In this document: positions 1 through 10,319 of the stretch, piece by piece
Numbering within the stretch: position 1 is the stretch's first letter
How the letters are laid out: each line of letters starts with the position of its first letter
Assembly (NCBI GenBank): GCA_022478985.1
Contig: JAKSZP010018521.1
Span: 1 to 64,000, forward strand
DNA from: Massospora cicadina
Taxonomy: Eukaryota; Entomophthoromycota; Entomophthoromycetes; Entomophthorales; Entomophthoraceae
Length of the DNA stretch: 64,000 nucleotides
Reading direction: 5' to 3'
Program-made: the position numbers and the translations under genes
The notes under the pieces: generated by a model
The model's database searches: none
What the model saw: only the letters and a program-made list of their open reading frames with translations
What the model was told of the DNA's origin: nothing

Positions 1-2463
1 ATTTAGCCCCCTCCCGGTGAGGGGTAGTAGGGGTGGGCTCTGAGAGAGGCGATTTGCTTCGTCACGTTGTCCAGTATATGGCCCTCCATTACTGCTGACG
101 CGCGTATCCTCTCCTGCCTCCAACCACATGCCCAGATGGCGTACCGGTCCTATAGTAGGTCGCGGCACAAGGGGAGCACCAGTGGAGCGGTGTGTTTGAG
201 TTAGTAAGGCGTGGACTTGGGCGAGCAGCTGGGCTGGGTTGGGAACTACTTGCTGGGGGCCCAGCAGTTTTGAAACTGACCAAGGAGGATGATTTCGGTT
301 TTGGAGGCGTTCAGTGCCGCGTTGCTTATCCGGGAATATTCCTGGATGAGGGCTTCAAGCGCGCGTGCATCTTTATTATTAGACACCCCCACCATGCAAT
401 CATCTGCAAATGCCATCATCTTGACTGGGGTTTGGCCTGGCACATGGACCCCAGTGAGTTGGGCATTCATTTCGCAGTAGTGAGTCAAGGCTGAAGTTGT
501 ATAAGAGTGGGCTCAGGGGTCCCCTTGGCGCAGGCCCCTTTGAGGATGGACTACTTCCGTTAGAAACCTGGGCCGCGCACAGCCATTGTTGCAGATTCCG
601 TGAGCAGCATCACCCAGTTAATGAAGCGGGGAGGTAGGCGGAATTGTTGGAGGCAGGCCCTAAGGTATTCCCAGTTTACTCTATCATAGGCCTTTTGTTG
701 GTCCAAGAATACAAGTGCCCCAGAGGCTGTGGACTGACACACATTAGCCACAGAGTGCACGTTATCCCAAATTAACTTTCTGGGGATGAAACTGAATTGT
801 TCTGGGGAGATGATGGCAGATGCTACAGTCCCTAAACGGTTAGCCATGATTTTTGTTAAAATTTTGGTGTCTGTGTTTGTTAGAGAAATGGGGTGCCAGT
901 TGGCTAAGTCTAGCCTATCCCCTTTCTTGAAGAGTGTGACTGTAAAAGCCTAATGTCCTCCTGGTAGGAGGCACGTTTCCAACAGGCTTTGGTTGAGTGA
1001 GGCTAGCAGCAATGGGGATATTTATTTAAAATATTTTTGTAGAACTCATATGGAATGCCATCTGGGCCTGGGCATTTTTGGTTTGGCGCACCGCAAATGG
1101 TAGTCCATAATTCGTTTGGAGTAATTAAATTCATTATTTCTGGGTATCGGAAATGGTGCGGATATGAGCTCTGTCGAGAAATTCCGCCATTTCAGCTGGC
1201 TGAATTGGTTCAGCTCGGTATAACTCGGAGTAATATCTTTGCGTTTTGGTTGCCACTTCAGCCAGTGTGTCCACGATAGAATTATCCAATCTTCGCACCT
1301 GTGTGCAGGCCACACTCTGGCGTGGTGCAAAAAATTTTTTGAAGAAGTATGCAGTGCACTTGTCACCTTTAGTGATGCATGTGGCCCTGTATTGGACACA
1401 AAACCGATGTTTGTGTTGCCTTTCAAGTGCGTTGAGGTGGGCTGCTGCCTCCGCCCACTTCTGGCCCCATGCAGGGCTATATCCTGAGGCTGGAATGTTG
1501 GACTCCAAATGGGCCAATTCCACCAGCGCGCGTGATATAACCGCCAATGTGGCTCGTGAGCATCTGGATGAGAGATGGCGATAGTGGCGGATGGTGTCTT
1601 TTTTGAAAGTTGCCCATGTGGAAATGGGGTCCGCGCAAAATGGTGCAACAAACGATTTTGCCAAAGTTGCCTCTTCCACCCACGTGGAAAATCCTGGCAA
1701 CGCAAGCTCTGGGGGGCGGATTTTGCACAATGTGAGGCCTTTGCAACTGTGACAGGTAAGTGGTATGTTATTGAGACCAGTCGGTGGTTGGAGAATTCCA
1801 TTTTTGTTGTTTTGAAGTGGGAGATGTGGGGTTGGAATTTCGCTGGCACTAGAATAAGGTCAATGCGGGTCATGGACCTTAATTGGCTGTTGTGGATGTG
1901 GGGATGCGTCATGTTTTTGAGCAGTGGGGCATGTCGTGGCAGCGCATCCATTAACCCAAGGGTGGCTTTTAGAACGCATAGTTCTACGTGACCCTGTGGG
2001 GCGTGGGGTGAGGGTGGCCACCGGTCTGTTGGTGAGGTTAGCCAACAGTTCATGTCACCAATTAGGAAAGAATCGGGGGGTAGCGGGAGGGATTTGACTG
2101 ACGAGAAAAATTCCTGACGCTCTTGTGCACCGTTTGGGGCGTAAATGTTGACAATCGTGTGTGCAACATCGGCCCATGAGAAGGTGACAACAAGCACTCG
2201 GTCATTTAGGAATGTTTCTGAAGATGTAAATTTGAAAAAATTGTTTTTCTGAATTAGCACCCCACAGTGCTTCGACCAAAAGGATAGGGATGGTAGGAGC
2301 ATTGTTTTCCAAGCATCCTCAGAACCTCATGGACAGTGGGTTTCCTGGATGGCCAGGATATCCACGGGTAAATCATTTTGTAAAAACTCAGTTTCCTAGC
2401 CCAGGATGGGGAGGCCTTGAGTCTGGCAATATTCAGCATCCTTAGAGTGAAGGTTTCCCCCAT
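1..2463 (-). pseudogene. LINE ORF2, endonuclease-reverse transcriptase, broken and truncated by the window edge
   Basis: The frame opens at an ATG (2463-2461) 6 nt after ORF1. It is split by frameshifts into pieces at about 2463-2254, 2302-1046, 1730-1134, 847-560 and 488-246. The endonuclease half shows NIYAPN, GDMN, RIDLIL and SNHRLVS, the conserved metal-binding and catalytic blocks of AP endonuclease-like LINE nucleases. A linker with KGDKCTAYFF precedes the RT. RT blocks seen are GPDGIPYE (about 1070), LDQQKAYDRV (about 700) and the catalytic AFADD (about 410). The catalytic Asp pair is kept, but the frame is disrupted several times, so no full-length protein is made from this copy. The C-terminus lies left of position 1. 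Confidence 0.8.
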
Positions 2464-2469
2464 CGCACC

Positions 2470-3882
2470 TTAGGTGCAAGGGGGTGGGCCCCCTGGCCCA
2501 CCAGCCTCTTCCAGGTCCCCACAGGCTTTCACAGCAGCGTGGGTATTAGCAGCAACGCTATCAGGGTTTTTGTTAATTTTTGCGGAAAGAGTCGCGTTGG
2601 CTTTGGCCTTTGCTTTTTGTTTTCCCAACGTCGGGCGAATTTTTGTGGTGCGGATAAGTTCGGTGCACCATCGAGTGGGGCAAAAAAAATTTTCAGTTGG
2701 GATAGGTCCCAAGTCAGTTTCAACTGGGGCTCGGGTGCAGCAATTGGGTGAGATCGAATCTCCCATCAGATCCTCGGATTGAGTGGCCCGTTTGGCTTGG
2801 GCCTCCCAATCTGATTGGGTGATGGATTCCCGAGTTGCTTCCACTGCAAAGGTCTCCATGTCCTCCTGGCGTTGTGAGTGTGGGATAGTGGTGGTGACCT
2901 TGGCCGCTTCCTTGGCCACAGTCCTATGGGCCTGCTTGGCCTTCTTCCGCTCCTGTGGGGAGATGGGCTTTACCAATAGGTAGCAGCCTTGTGCTCCCCA
3001 CAGGAAAGCCTCTTTGGTGCTTGCGGTTGGTTCGTAGTGCGCCTCTCCGCTGGCCATGGCTGCTGAGGGGTGCTCTTGGAATGTAACGCCCTCTTTAATG
3101 GGGCACGCATGTGCCTTATGGCTGAACGTGTCACAGTGGGTGCAAATGGGGGGCGCGCTGTCCACGGTTACCCAGAATGGGTGGGTGGTGTGCCCTGCGA
3201 TGTCAATAAAGGTGGAGTGTGGGATCTGGGTTAGGTCCTTCGTGATCTCCTCAGTTGGGGTCAGAACTGCGATGGCTTTGCCAGTGCACAGGTGTGGCAT
3301 CAGCGTGAAACGTTGCATTTCAAAAGATTGTATTTCGCCATATATGGTGAGACCATCTTTCAGATGTTGCTCCAAAATGTCACGTTTTACCGTAGTAGGC
3401 AAAAAGTCAAACGTGAGGAAAATTTGGTTTGATTTTGTCCATCTGGTGCGTTTAGTTTCGATGACCTGTTGCCCTTCGGGGAGGTTGACCACTACGCGCA
3501 CCACTGCAGCCTCGTCTGCTGCTATTTTGCTTTCAAAACCTAGGTCCAGCCAACTGCGCGACATGGAGTGAGGTGCAACGTACACCGCGGTTGGGAAAAT
3601 TTTGTGTACATCTTCACAAAATTTTTCCCATAGGGCCATTTTTTGGATATCTAGATACACATGGACTCTGAATTCCACCGACGAAAGTGGCTGGGAATGT
3701 GGCGTATTGATGTACTGGTTGCATCGTGCTTGCCACGTGAGTATCTCTGGGGAAATTGTGACCGCCAGTTTTTTTAGATTTCTTTCTATTCCACCGGATT
3801 CTCCGGGGCGTTTTTGAACATTAGAGGCCGCGGGCCTTCCGCCTGCTCCTCTTGCCTTGCTTGCCCAACTGCTCCCAGACAT
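2470..3882 (-). CDS. LINE ORF1 protein (nucleic-acid-binding, CCHC zinc knuckle), intact
   Basis: A 470-residue open frame begins at the ATG near the element's 5' end and stops with TAA at 2472-2470. It has a basic N-terminus (MSGSSWASKARGAGG...). In the C-terminal half is one CX2CX4HX4C knuckle (CTHCDTFSHKAHAC, about residue 270), the RNA-binding module of LINE ORF1 proteins. The protein should coat the element RNA and help target-primed reverse transcription. No frameshift or stop is seen, unlike ORF2 downstream. The ORF2 ATG lies 6 nt beyond the stop, which suits termination-reinitiation. Product class is well supported. Whether this copy is expressed is unknown. Confidence 0.8.
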   Translation of the reverse strand: MSGSSWASKARGAGGRPAASNVQKRPGESGGIERNLKKLAVTISPEILTWQARCNQYINTPHSQPLSSVEFRVHVYLDIQKMALWEKFCEDVHKIFPTAVYVAPHSMSRSWLDLGFESKIAADEAAVVRVVVNLPEGQQVIETKRTRWTKSNQIFLTFDFLPTTVKRDILEQHLKDGLTIYGEIQSFEMQRFTLMPHLCTGKAIAVLTPTEEITKDLTQIPHSTFIDIAGHTTHPFWVTVDSAPPICTHCDTFSHKAHACPIKEGVTFQEHPSAAMASGEAHYEPTASTKEAFLWGAQGCYLLVKPISPQERKKAKQAHRTVAKEAAKVTTTIPHSQRQEDMETFAVEATRESITQSDWEAQAKRATQSEDLMGDSISPNCCTRAPVETDLGPIPTENFFCPTRWCTELIRTTKIRPTLGKQKAKAKANATLSAKINKNPDSVAANTHAAVKACGDLEEAGGPGGPPPCT

Positions 3883-3900
3883 GGGCGCAGACTAATCCCC

Positions 3901-4842
3901 TCTATGAGATTATCAAACTAGATTTAGTCTTGAATTGAATGGGTTGCAAAAGTGTTTGCAATGAGAAAGAAAAGTTTTGGGATAAGACAGCAGTTATATA
4001 TGGAACACTCTCCTTACTGCCTACATTTTGATATCGCCAAGTGTTGCCCTTGTTCTTGAGATTGATATATTGACTACACCTGGATATCACTTAGTATTAC
4101 CCTGATTTTGAGTTTGATATATTATCTTTAAAAGGTAAACAATTTGCTTCATCTTCAGAGTCACTATCATGGGAACCTTTGTTATTACAAACTGTTCTAC
4201 TATCTCACCTTAATGTACTAAGTGGTTCTTTATATAAATTACCTGCAAATCATTTATTTGAATTATAAAACCTTCATATAGGGTGTGCACTCATCTTAAA
4301 AGTTGTTGCCCTGGTGTTCATCCATTTTGTCCCAATGAATCTCAGTGTAAAGGTACCATGTGGGCTGTTTTTCTTATATAAGCTCCTCCAGATACCCTGC
4401 CAAAATTTAACCATACTGAAAAATTCCCACTACGCTCTTCACTCAAAATATAAATAAATAGGAGCATCAGTTGCTTAATTATACCACTATTTAGCTCATG
4501 TGGATACTCCAACCCAATAAGTCATCAACCAACAGCCCATTTTCATTGTATCTATCTATTCATCTAACCATAGGCCTGAAACTTCAAAATCTGCAGGAGT
4601 TGTCATCCTCACAACCTCTCCCACCTTAAAGGGTCGCCATTCAATACCTATGGTTGCTTTTAATCTAGACATTTTATGTTGTGAGTGCCTTTAGTATTGT
4701 AAACCATATTACCTTATATGAAATCTAGGAACTCCCAATTAAAATCCTCAGAACAGCTGTGCGCAGGCTTTCTGGACTTCCAATAATTCCTGCTCATTTA
4801 AATTAGAAAGTTAATTTTTTATATTCAGGCACATATCTGAAG
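3901..4842. other. AT-rich spacer without a recognisable gene
   Basis: About 940 bp lies between the LINE 5' end and the satellite array. Short coding-like stretches occur on the plus strand between about 4260 and 4700, but every frame is interrupted. No family motif, LTR end or terminal inverted repeat could be assigned. It may be a decayed transposon. Confidence 0.4.
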
Positions 4843-5147
4843 ATAATAAAAATGTTTGGAGGGTTGGTTGACCCTAGCTAAGCACTTAATTAGCAGATAA
4901 GTAATACTAGTAGGTAGGGCTCAGTCATATTCAGCTAAACTACTTATCTGAAAAATAAATTTGAAGTGTATGTAGGGAGGATTACTTATTTGAAGTCGCT
5001 TCTCTGGTAGACAAGTGGTGTATAATGGTGGACTTTTGTTTCTTCTGATCAACCACTTATTCAAAAATGCTAGAATTTTTTGGAGTTTTAGTTGAGCCCA
5101 CATGAGATCGATTTACTATTAGACAAATGATACATGATAGTGGGGGC
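4843..5147. repeat. 112-bp satellite array, left block (about 3 units)
   Basis: Diverged head-to-tail units contain landmarks such as AGTGTTTGGAGGGTTG, GAGCCCAC, a core like GATAAGTGAT and CTTCTGATCA. The core recurs near 4899, 5010 and 5124, a spacing of 111-114 bp. The block stops exactly at the E1 target duplication (5143-5147) and continues in phase on the other side of E1 at 11928. Confidence 0.8.
5143..5147. repeat. E1 target-site duplication, left copy (GGGGC)
   Basis: Matches 11928-11932 exactly. Joining the two flanks restores a normal satellite unit (TGGTGGGG followed by CCAGTTTCTTCTGA-like sequence), which confirms the insertion boundaries. Confidence 0.85.
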
Positions 5148-5718
5148 TGTTGGGATTTCTACCCAACTTGGAGATTTGGATGACGTAGATGATGGCAATT
5201 GAACAATAGACGTGAAAGTAGCTGAAAATATTATTGGTGCAATCCATGACGAATTTTCAGCCCTCTTGACATCGGGGACAATTCCCAAATAATGCAGTTA
5301 CATATTAATCGCCCAAAAACCCCTTATATTGTGGTTCTAACCAGATCTATGCGGTGAGCAGATCCTATTCGACCAAGATTACTAAGCCTGCTGCAGAATC
5401 CCCCAATTTGTAACAATTATAAATCTTAGCTTGGACCATTTGGAAATGGACTGGGTAACCTACCTGATCTCCCTTATAATTTCAATTCTGAGTAGATAAA
5501 TATTACTCTCTTTTCGTCTTCTTTAAGTTAAAGGTGGCCCTCCTCAATTTATTATAGGAAGAAATTATAGTAGGATCTTACAACTCCAGGGACGTTAACC
5601 CAAAGAAAGTCCTTCCATCCAAAGAAAGCAATTACATAAAATCCAGCACCCAGGAACTTCAGGTATCCTGGACCATAAATTAAAAAGAAACATGTGGTCT
5701 AAACACTTATTCCCAATA
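5148..5718 (+). repeat. E1 5' LTR
   Basis: This 571-bp LTR begins TGTTGGGATT and ends ATTCCCAATA, an inverted TGTTGGGAAT/ATTCCCAACA pair with one decayed base. It aligns along its length with 11368-11927. Confidence 0.88.
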
Positions 5719-5721
5719 AAC

Positions 5722-5738
5722 TGGTGCTCCCTTGCAGG
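5722..5738 (+). promoter_or_regulatory. E1 primer-binding site
   Basis: TGGTGCTCCCTTGCAGG begins 3 nt after the LTR. Such a TGG-start site primes minus-strand DNA from a tRNA 3' CCA end. I cannot assign the tRNA. Related sites occur in E2, E5, E6 and E7. Confidence 0.65.
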
Positions 5739-5770
5739 TTTACCTGAGTTCACAGTGCAACAATTACACA

Positions 5771-6770
5771 ATGAGTAATACCAATTTGGCGTTAGATCCC
5801 TCTCTGTATCAAGAACGCCTTAGCTTTGTGGCAAAATTACCCGCTGTGATACGTGGGATGGAACAACGAATTCTCACCATTAAGTAACATCAATTTGAAT
5901 TTTTTTGATGCTTCTACTGAGGTAAAAAAGCGAAATTTGGCAGTTACCCTGCTCGTTGCCACCCAATTGGCCCTTTGTGCCACCCATGAGCGGTTAGATT
6001 CAATAATTGAAGATATCAACGACTTACAAAGTCAGCTGGATGCTCTCCACCCTCAAATATCTCACAACAATAGCAGATCCTCTTTGGGTGAAACTGCACC
6101 CCCAGGGTCCATTCACATCATTTGTCCATTAACCCCCCCAGTGTCACGTTCAAGCCGTTGTTCAAATAGAAGTACGTCCCAGGCAAAGGGAGCATCTTCT
6201 CTTTTCTATTTTGTTATGATAGTGCCATGGAGGAAGCTACTGACACCCAACAGCTCAGACACCTAGCCAATTCTCTTAGTCGTGTACCTCAAGATATTAT
6301 GGTCCCCCATCTAATGCATTTCCAGACTTTGGATGATGCCAAGGCTGCTTTGCTTCAGAAATTTGGGAGCAACTTAACTTTATCCAACCAAAACTGCAAT
6401 CTTTTATGGGCATAAGCCTTAATTGGGGAGAAACTGTTACTGAGTTTTCTCGCAGTTTTTACCTTGAGGCTCAAACGTTGGTTGCCAAAAGCGTAAAGCT
6501 CTAGATAACTCTATCACTGCTTTGTTTTCATCATTTAAAAATATGCCTAAAATTCTACTTTATCTTAACGTGGTGAAGTCTAACTGGACGTTTCTCCTCC
6601 ATATCAAAGAAGCCATTTTGGAGATTCTGGCCAATCTAATCAGCCCCACTGGGCCCCCTCACTTTCATAATACAAAGCCTAGGCCCCAAGTGTTAGTGGT
6701 TACATCCCCAAGTCTCCTACCCCGAATTATCCTGCACTTTTTGCAAGAGAAACAACCAATATGGTAGATA
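5771..6770 (+). pseudogene. E1 gag (capsid), decayed
   Basis: The frame opens at ATG 5771 (MSNTNLALDPSLYQ...) and meets a TAA at 5885-5887. The E5 gag begins in a recognisably similar way (MNNNNPASDLTLVQE), which supports this start. A capsid-like core at 6227-6415 reads MEEATDTQQLRHLANSLSR and is shared with E2, E5 and E7. Gag forms the particle that packages element RNA. Stops and frameshifts separate the pieces, and no intact zinc knuckle was found in this copy. It is not a functional gene as it stands. Confidence 0.75.
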
Positions 6771-7149
6771 CTTATTGCATCTTTCTATTTAGGTCGGCAA
6801 AATACCAGCCAATATAGGACAAGAGGCTCCCTATGCTGATGACAATCAAGAGCCTCAAGACCCTTGTACTCGCTTTAATCCTAAACCCAGAACCTCAAGA
6901 TGCTTTTTGTTATCGGCGCCTGCAGAAGTTGACGTTCCCCTTCTATCCAAATAAATAAAGATCTTCAGCTTTCCTGTTTTTATGTTGGTTAGTTACCCAA
7001 TCAAATCCTGGAGGTCAGTTCCTCTAGGGAAAGAAAAGCTCTGGAATACAAAACCTTTAAAATCATTGAACAGCCCCAATTTTGGCCGCTGCAAAATCCT
7101 CCGCTTGCTTTACTAAGAATCCCTTATAAAAGATTACTAGCAGTTAATT

Positions 7150-7480
7150 ATCCATTCAGCTCTTTTGGTGGTTTAAGTAAAGGTAGTCGTTCATAAGGTT
7201 AAAGTCTTGGCAATAGTTGATACTGGCTCTCTGGTTAATGTTATATCCTTTCAACTTATTCCAAAAATAAAAATGGGTTTGGACTTGATTCACAACGCTG
7301 AATATGGAATAGCTGGTAGTCGGATGACTAAAACAATTGGGGTGTTTTACACCTTACCTCTCTGATTTGGAAAGCTTCTAATTACTGCCCCACAACAGCA
7401 TTAGGAAACGATAATTATGAGTTGCTTATTGGAGTCCAACTGATGTATGAGTTCAATTACATCATCAACCATAAAGAAAA
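7150..7480 (+). pseudogene. E1 aspartic protease domain, decayed
   Basis: Around 7190-7260 the reading VHKVKVLAIVDTGSLVNVIS holds the retropepsin active-site triad DTG followed by the usual hydrophobic strand. It should cut the Gag-Pol polyprotein. The downstream part (LLIGVQLMYEFNYIINHKEKYLSLLG-like, about 7420-7500) is the conserved flap-to-C-terminal region seen also in E5. Frames shift within the domain, so the enzyme is lost although the catalytic Asp is kept. Confidence 0.75.
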
Positions 7481-7599
7481 GTACCTTTCACTATTAGGTT
7501 ATTAGATCCTGTTGATATTTAAACTCCCCATCAATAGTAAAGGAGCCCCTAAAAAACGAACCTGCCTCTTGAGATATCCATCCTCTATTTTTAAAGTCA

Positions 7600-7930
7600 A
7601 ATATCAAGTCATAGAAGAAAAAACTAAGTTACCCCCTGAGGCTGTGGATACTGAAGATGGGATCCCTCTATATGCCCCCCATCTTATTACAGTATCCTCT
7701 TGCTCACAAGTGATTGTGGATACAGGAATCAAGATTTTCTTCCCTTCTAATAACTTTTGGAGCTAAGTGGACACCCAAACCCTTCAATCAAAGAAGCATT
7801 GACCTGCCCAGGGATTTTGGATCCTGCTTATGGAAATCTATCTCTATCTTATTAGGGGATCTAATTAATTAAACCCTATAAGTCCCTTTGCATGACACTA
7901 TTGCCTACGTAAAATTATGTCCCTTTATAA
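7600..7930 (+). pseudogene. E1 dUTPase-like module between protease and RT, decayed
   Basis: The piece LPPEAVDTEDGIPLYAP followed by SQVIVDTGIKIFFPS follows the N-terminal pattern of trimeric dUTPases: a Pro/Ala lead-in, GxDLYAP, then VDTGI with a hydrophobic strand and Pro. After a stop, an AQGFWILLMEIYLYL-like stretch stands where the GIIDxxYxG motif would be. The motif-1 Asp is replaced by Pro (GIPLYAP), so catalysis is doubtful even before decay. The same module occurs in E2, E5, E6 and E7. Confidence 0.6.
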
Positions 7931-8189
7931 TATTGCCAATGTGAGTTGTTTTGGTTTTTTACAAGATTTTAAGTTTGATCCCTTACCCACCATAGCTCTG
8001 GTCAAAAGTAGAATTGGGTATAATTTTACCTTAACTAATGCCAGAACGTCAAAGACCTCCTTGAGGAGTATGGTGATAATTTTTCCTCAGGACCAAATGA
8101 CTACAGGAAAATGTCTGAGTAATTCAAAATTGATACTGAGACTCACCATCCTTTTAAATCCTGACCATACCGCAAATCTAAAGTTGAGG

Positions 8190-8930
8190 AGGCTCAAATG
8201 GCCCTAGAGCTACAGCAACTGTTGGAAGCCAGGGTACTCGTGCCTTCTAAAAGCCCATGGGCTTCCCCACCCTTATTAATTCAGAAAAAGGATGGTGGAC
8301 ACCATGTTATCATTTATCGCCGCTTAATTCAATCCCAAGAAAAGATAGCTATCCATTGCCGCTTATAGATAACTCCTTATGCTTGATGTTGGGTTCCCAC
8401 TATTTTTTGGCTATATATCTCACCAGCGGGTACTGGCAAGTCAGTTTATCATCGGAGGATTGAGAAAAATGCGCCATCATCTCAAGTGAAGTATTGTTAG
8501 AGCCCAATCAAATGCCGCAGGAGTTATGTAATCCCCTGCTATCTTCCAATATGCCATGGACGGAAACTTTAGGTGATTTATAATGTCTTGTGTGTTAGTT
8601 TATCTTGATGATATTACCTTTTTTTAGAACATTTACCAAACACATAGATCATCTCAGGCAACTTTTCCAGAGGTTACGCAAGCTTCACTAAAACTAAAGC
8701 CCTCAATATTCTCCTTCTTTCATTATAAAATGAACTTTCTAGGTTATAAGGTAGGGAAAGCATGAATATCCCTTATGGACAACAAGGCCCTGGCTATTTC
8801 CAAAATGTCCCTTCTAAGTTCCTACGAGATGTCAAAGTTTTATGAGGTATAATGTGACACTATCGCCTGTTTATTACCCACTTTGTTCACACCTCTGAGC
8901 CTCTAGTATATTAACTGAAGAAAGGGATAC
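8190..8930 (+). pseudogene. E1 reverse transcriptase, decayed
   Basis: This aligns by eye with the E7 RT: QLLEARVLVPSKSPWASP, SGYWQVSLSSED, FEPNQMPQELCN-like, and the catalytic YLDD at 8601-8612 (VYLDDIT). The RT copies element RNA into DNA inside the Gag particle. Several stops (for example TGA after SSED at 8460) and frame changes abolish the full frame, but the catalytic Asp pair is retained. Confidence 0.8.
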
Positions 8931-9782
8931 CCTTTCAGTGGAAAAAACAACAGCGGGCCTTTTACCTGCTACACGTCTCTCTATCCCACTCTTTAGTACC
9001 TATACATCCTAATTTTGACGACACTTTCTTCTCTTTAAAGATGCTAGTGATATAGCCATCATAGCCATACTTTTGTAGCACAAAAAAAACTTAGCAGATC
9101 ATCCTATTGCCTACTAAGCAAACCTCTAACCAGAGCTAAACTCAGCTATAGCATTACATAACACAATTTGTAATGGAGGGGGCTCCCAAGGCCCAGCACG
9201 CCACCAGCCCTAAACCTACACCCCCATATGCGGCCCTACCAACTCTTAAAGGTCCTGTTCAGTTGGATGGCCTTGCCAGGCATACCAGGCCAAGGTGCAG
9301 TGAACAAGCCATTGTCACCTTGGGCCTCCAGGCTGAGGTACATCCCTACGTCCTCTGTCACCTTGGGGTCACCAGGACGAGGTGCGGCCAACTGGCCTCT
9401 GTCACCTCAGGCCACTCTGGCTCCATCCCCACTTTCCAGGGAAAGATCACTCCAAGAGGATCCCAGCGCGTCCACTCCCTTCCTCTACTCCTTATTGCAC
9501 CGCCATCCGCACCCTCAACATTGCTTAAATAAACACAATTAAATGAAACAAGTCCAGCGAATAGCGGCCTTTATTGGAAGTGGACCCAGAGTTGGAATAG
9601 AATTCCAAAGTGAGGTCCATTGGGGATAACCTTGCTTTGAAATAATTTCTAAAAAGGCTAAATGAATTTTGGGTAATGAGGGGTGCAAAAGCACCCAGAA
9701 TTGATGGCATCCAGGCAACTTGGCAGCAAAATGGGGGACCTCAGAACAAACAAACATTTAAATAAACTATTTATTTAAAATT

Positions 9783-9830
9783 ATTCTGTTATCGACCTGA
9801 ATAGGAAAATCCTACTCTGAATAACGGAAT
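9783..9830. repeat. Imperfect inverted repeat (stem-loop) inside the E1 insertion
   Basis: ATTCTGTTAT at 9783-9792 pairs with ATAACGGAAT at 9821-9830 with one mismatch. The interior AGGA/TCCT also pairs. Confidence 0.6.
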
Positions 9831-9842
9831 TGCAACCCTTGA

Positions 9843-9886
9843 CATACATAAATCTCATATTTCCAACCTTATGAGATTCATGTATG
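9843..9886. repeat. Strong inverted repeat (stem-loop) near the right end of the E1 insertion
   Basis: CATACATAAATCTCAT (9843-9858) and ATGAGATTCATGTATG (9871-9886) form a 16-bp stem with one mismatch around a 12-nt loop, about 10 nt inside the right junction. Confidence 0.75.
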
Positions 9887-10319
9887 ATCATCAATCGTTA
9901 CACAAATGCTTGGCAGTACTACAGCTATTAAGCATTTCTGACCTTAATTATATGGGAAACATTTCATTATACTCACTGATCATGCTTTCTTGTAATGGCT
10001 ACAGCAAATGAAGAACCCTGACGGAGGTTAGCTCAATGGGTGTTAAAACTTGAAAACTATGATTTTTCCATTACTCATTAAACAGGGCTGTTACACCAGA
10101 ACGCGGATTGCCTATCCTGACTTCCAATATTAACTTTAAAAGACCCTGAAAAGGATTGACTCTATGACCTCCTAACTCAATTGCAATATGGAAAGACGAA
10201 CAACCCTATAAAAAATTAGAAAAAAATCGGCATATCTTTAAGTCCAAAACAGCTAACTGTACAAACTAATGTCCTAAAAATGATTGCACTATAAATGACC
10301 TTCATCTCGAACTGACATC

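Larger units (their letters stand above)
1..3900 (-). mobile_element. Non-LTR retrotransposon (LINE, Tad-like), 5' part, 3' end outside the window
   Basis: On the minus strand this carries an intact ORF1 (3882-2470) and then a broken ORF2 with an AP-type endonuclease and a reverse transcriptase that runs off the left edge. ORF order, the zinc knuckle in ORF1 and RT motifs GPDGIPYE and FADD identify a LINE. RT wording such as LDQQKAYDRVNWEYL is typical of fungal Tad-clade elements (family knowledge, not searched). The 5' end lies near 3900, where ORF1 begins after a very short leader. The 3' tail and target duplication cannot be seen. CpG is more frequent here than in the older LTR elements, so this copy looks younger. 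Confidence 0.85.
9158..9895. mobile_element. Insertion of about 738 bp in E1 RNase H, type unknown
   Basis: The flanks CATTAC (9152-9157) and CGTTAC (9896-9901) are a candidate short target duplication. The left half (9172-9540) is GC-rich with degenerate repeats of a CTGTCACCT motif and an AATAAA near 9527. It keeps two overlapping plus-strand frames without known motifs. The right half is AT-rich and ends with two hairpins. No terminal inverted repeats, poly(A) or LTR ends were found. It could be a composite of two insertions. Confidence 0.55.
8930..10140 (+). pseudogene. E1 RNase H, split by an insertion
   Basis: The N-terminal half runs to about 9157 (kDASDIAI-like and AKLSYSIT). The frame then breaks, and the same domain resumes at about 9896 with AIKHF, an ETFHYTH-like strand and the LxxNADxLS-like end near 10100. 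The intervening roughly 738 bp is foreign. RNase H would remove the RNA template strand during reverse transcription. It is not functional. Confidence 0.75.

Noticed and set aside
3901..4842. KDZ/CxC-type transposase gene remnant
   Set aside because: Only a few suggestive residues in broken frames, with no catalytic motif readable.
9843..9886. Intrinsic transcription terminator or Helitron 3' end
   Set aside because: The sequence is eukaryotic, no T run follows, and the CTRR terminus of Helitrons is not present.
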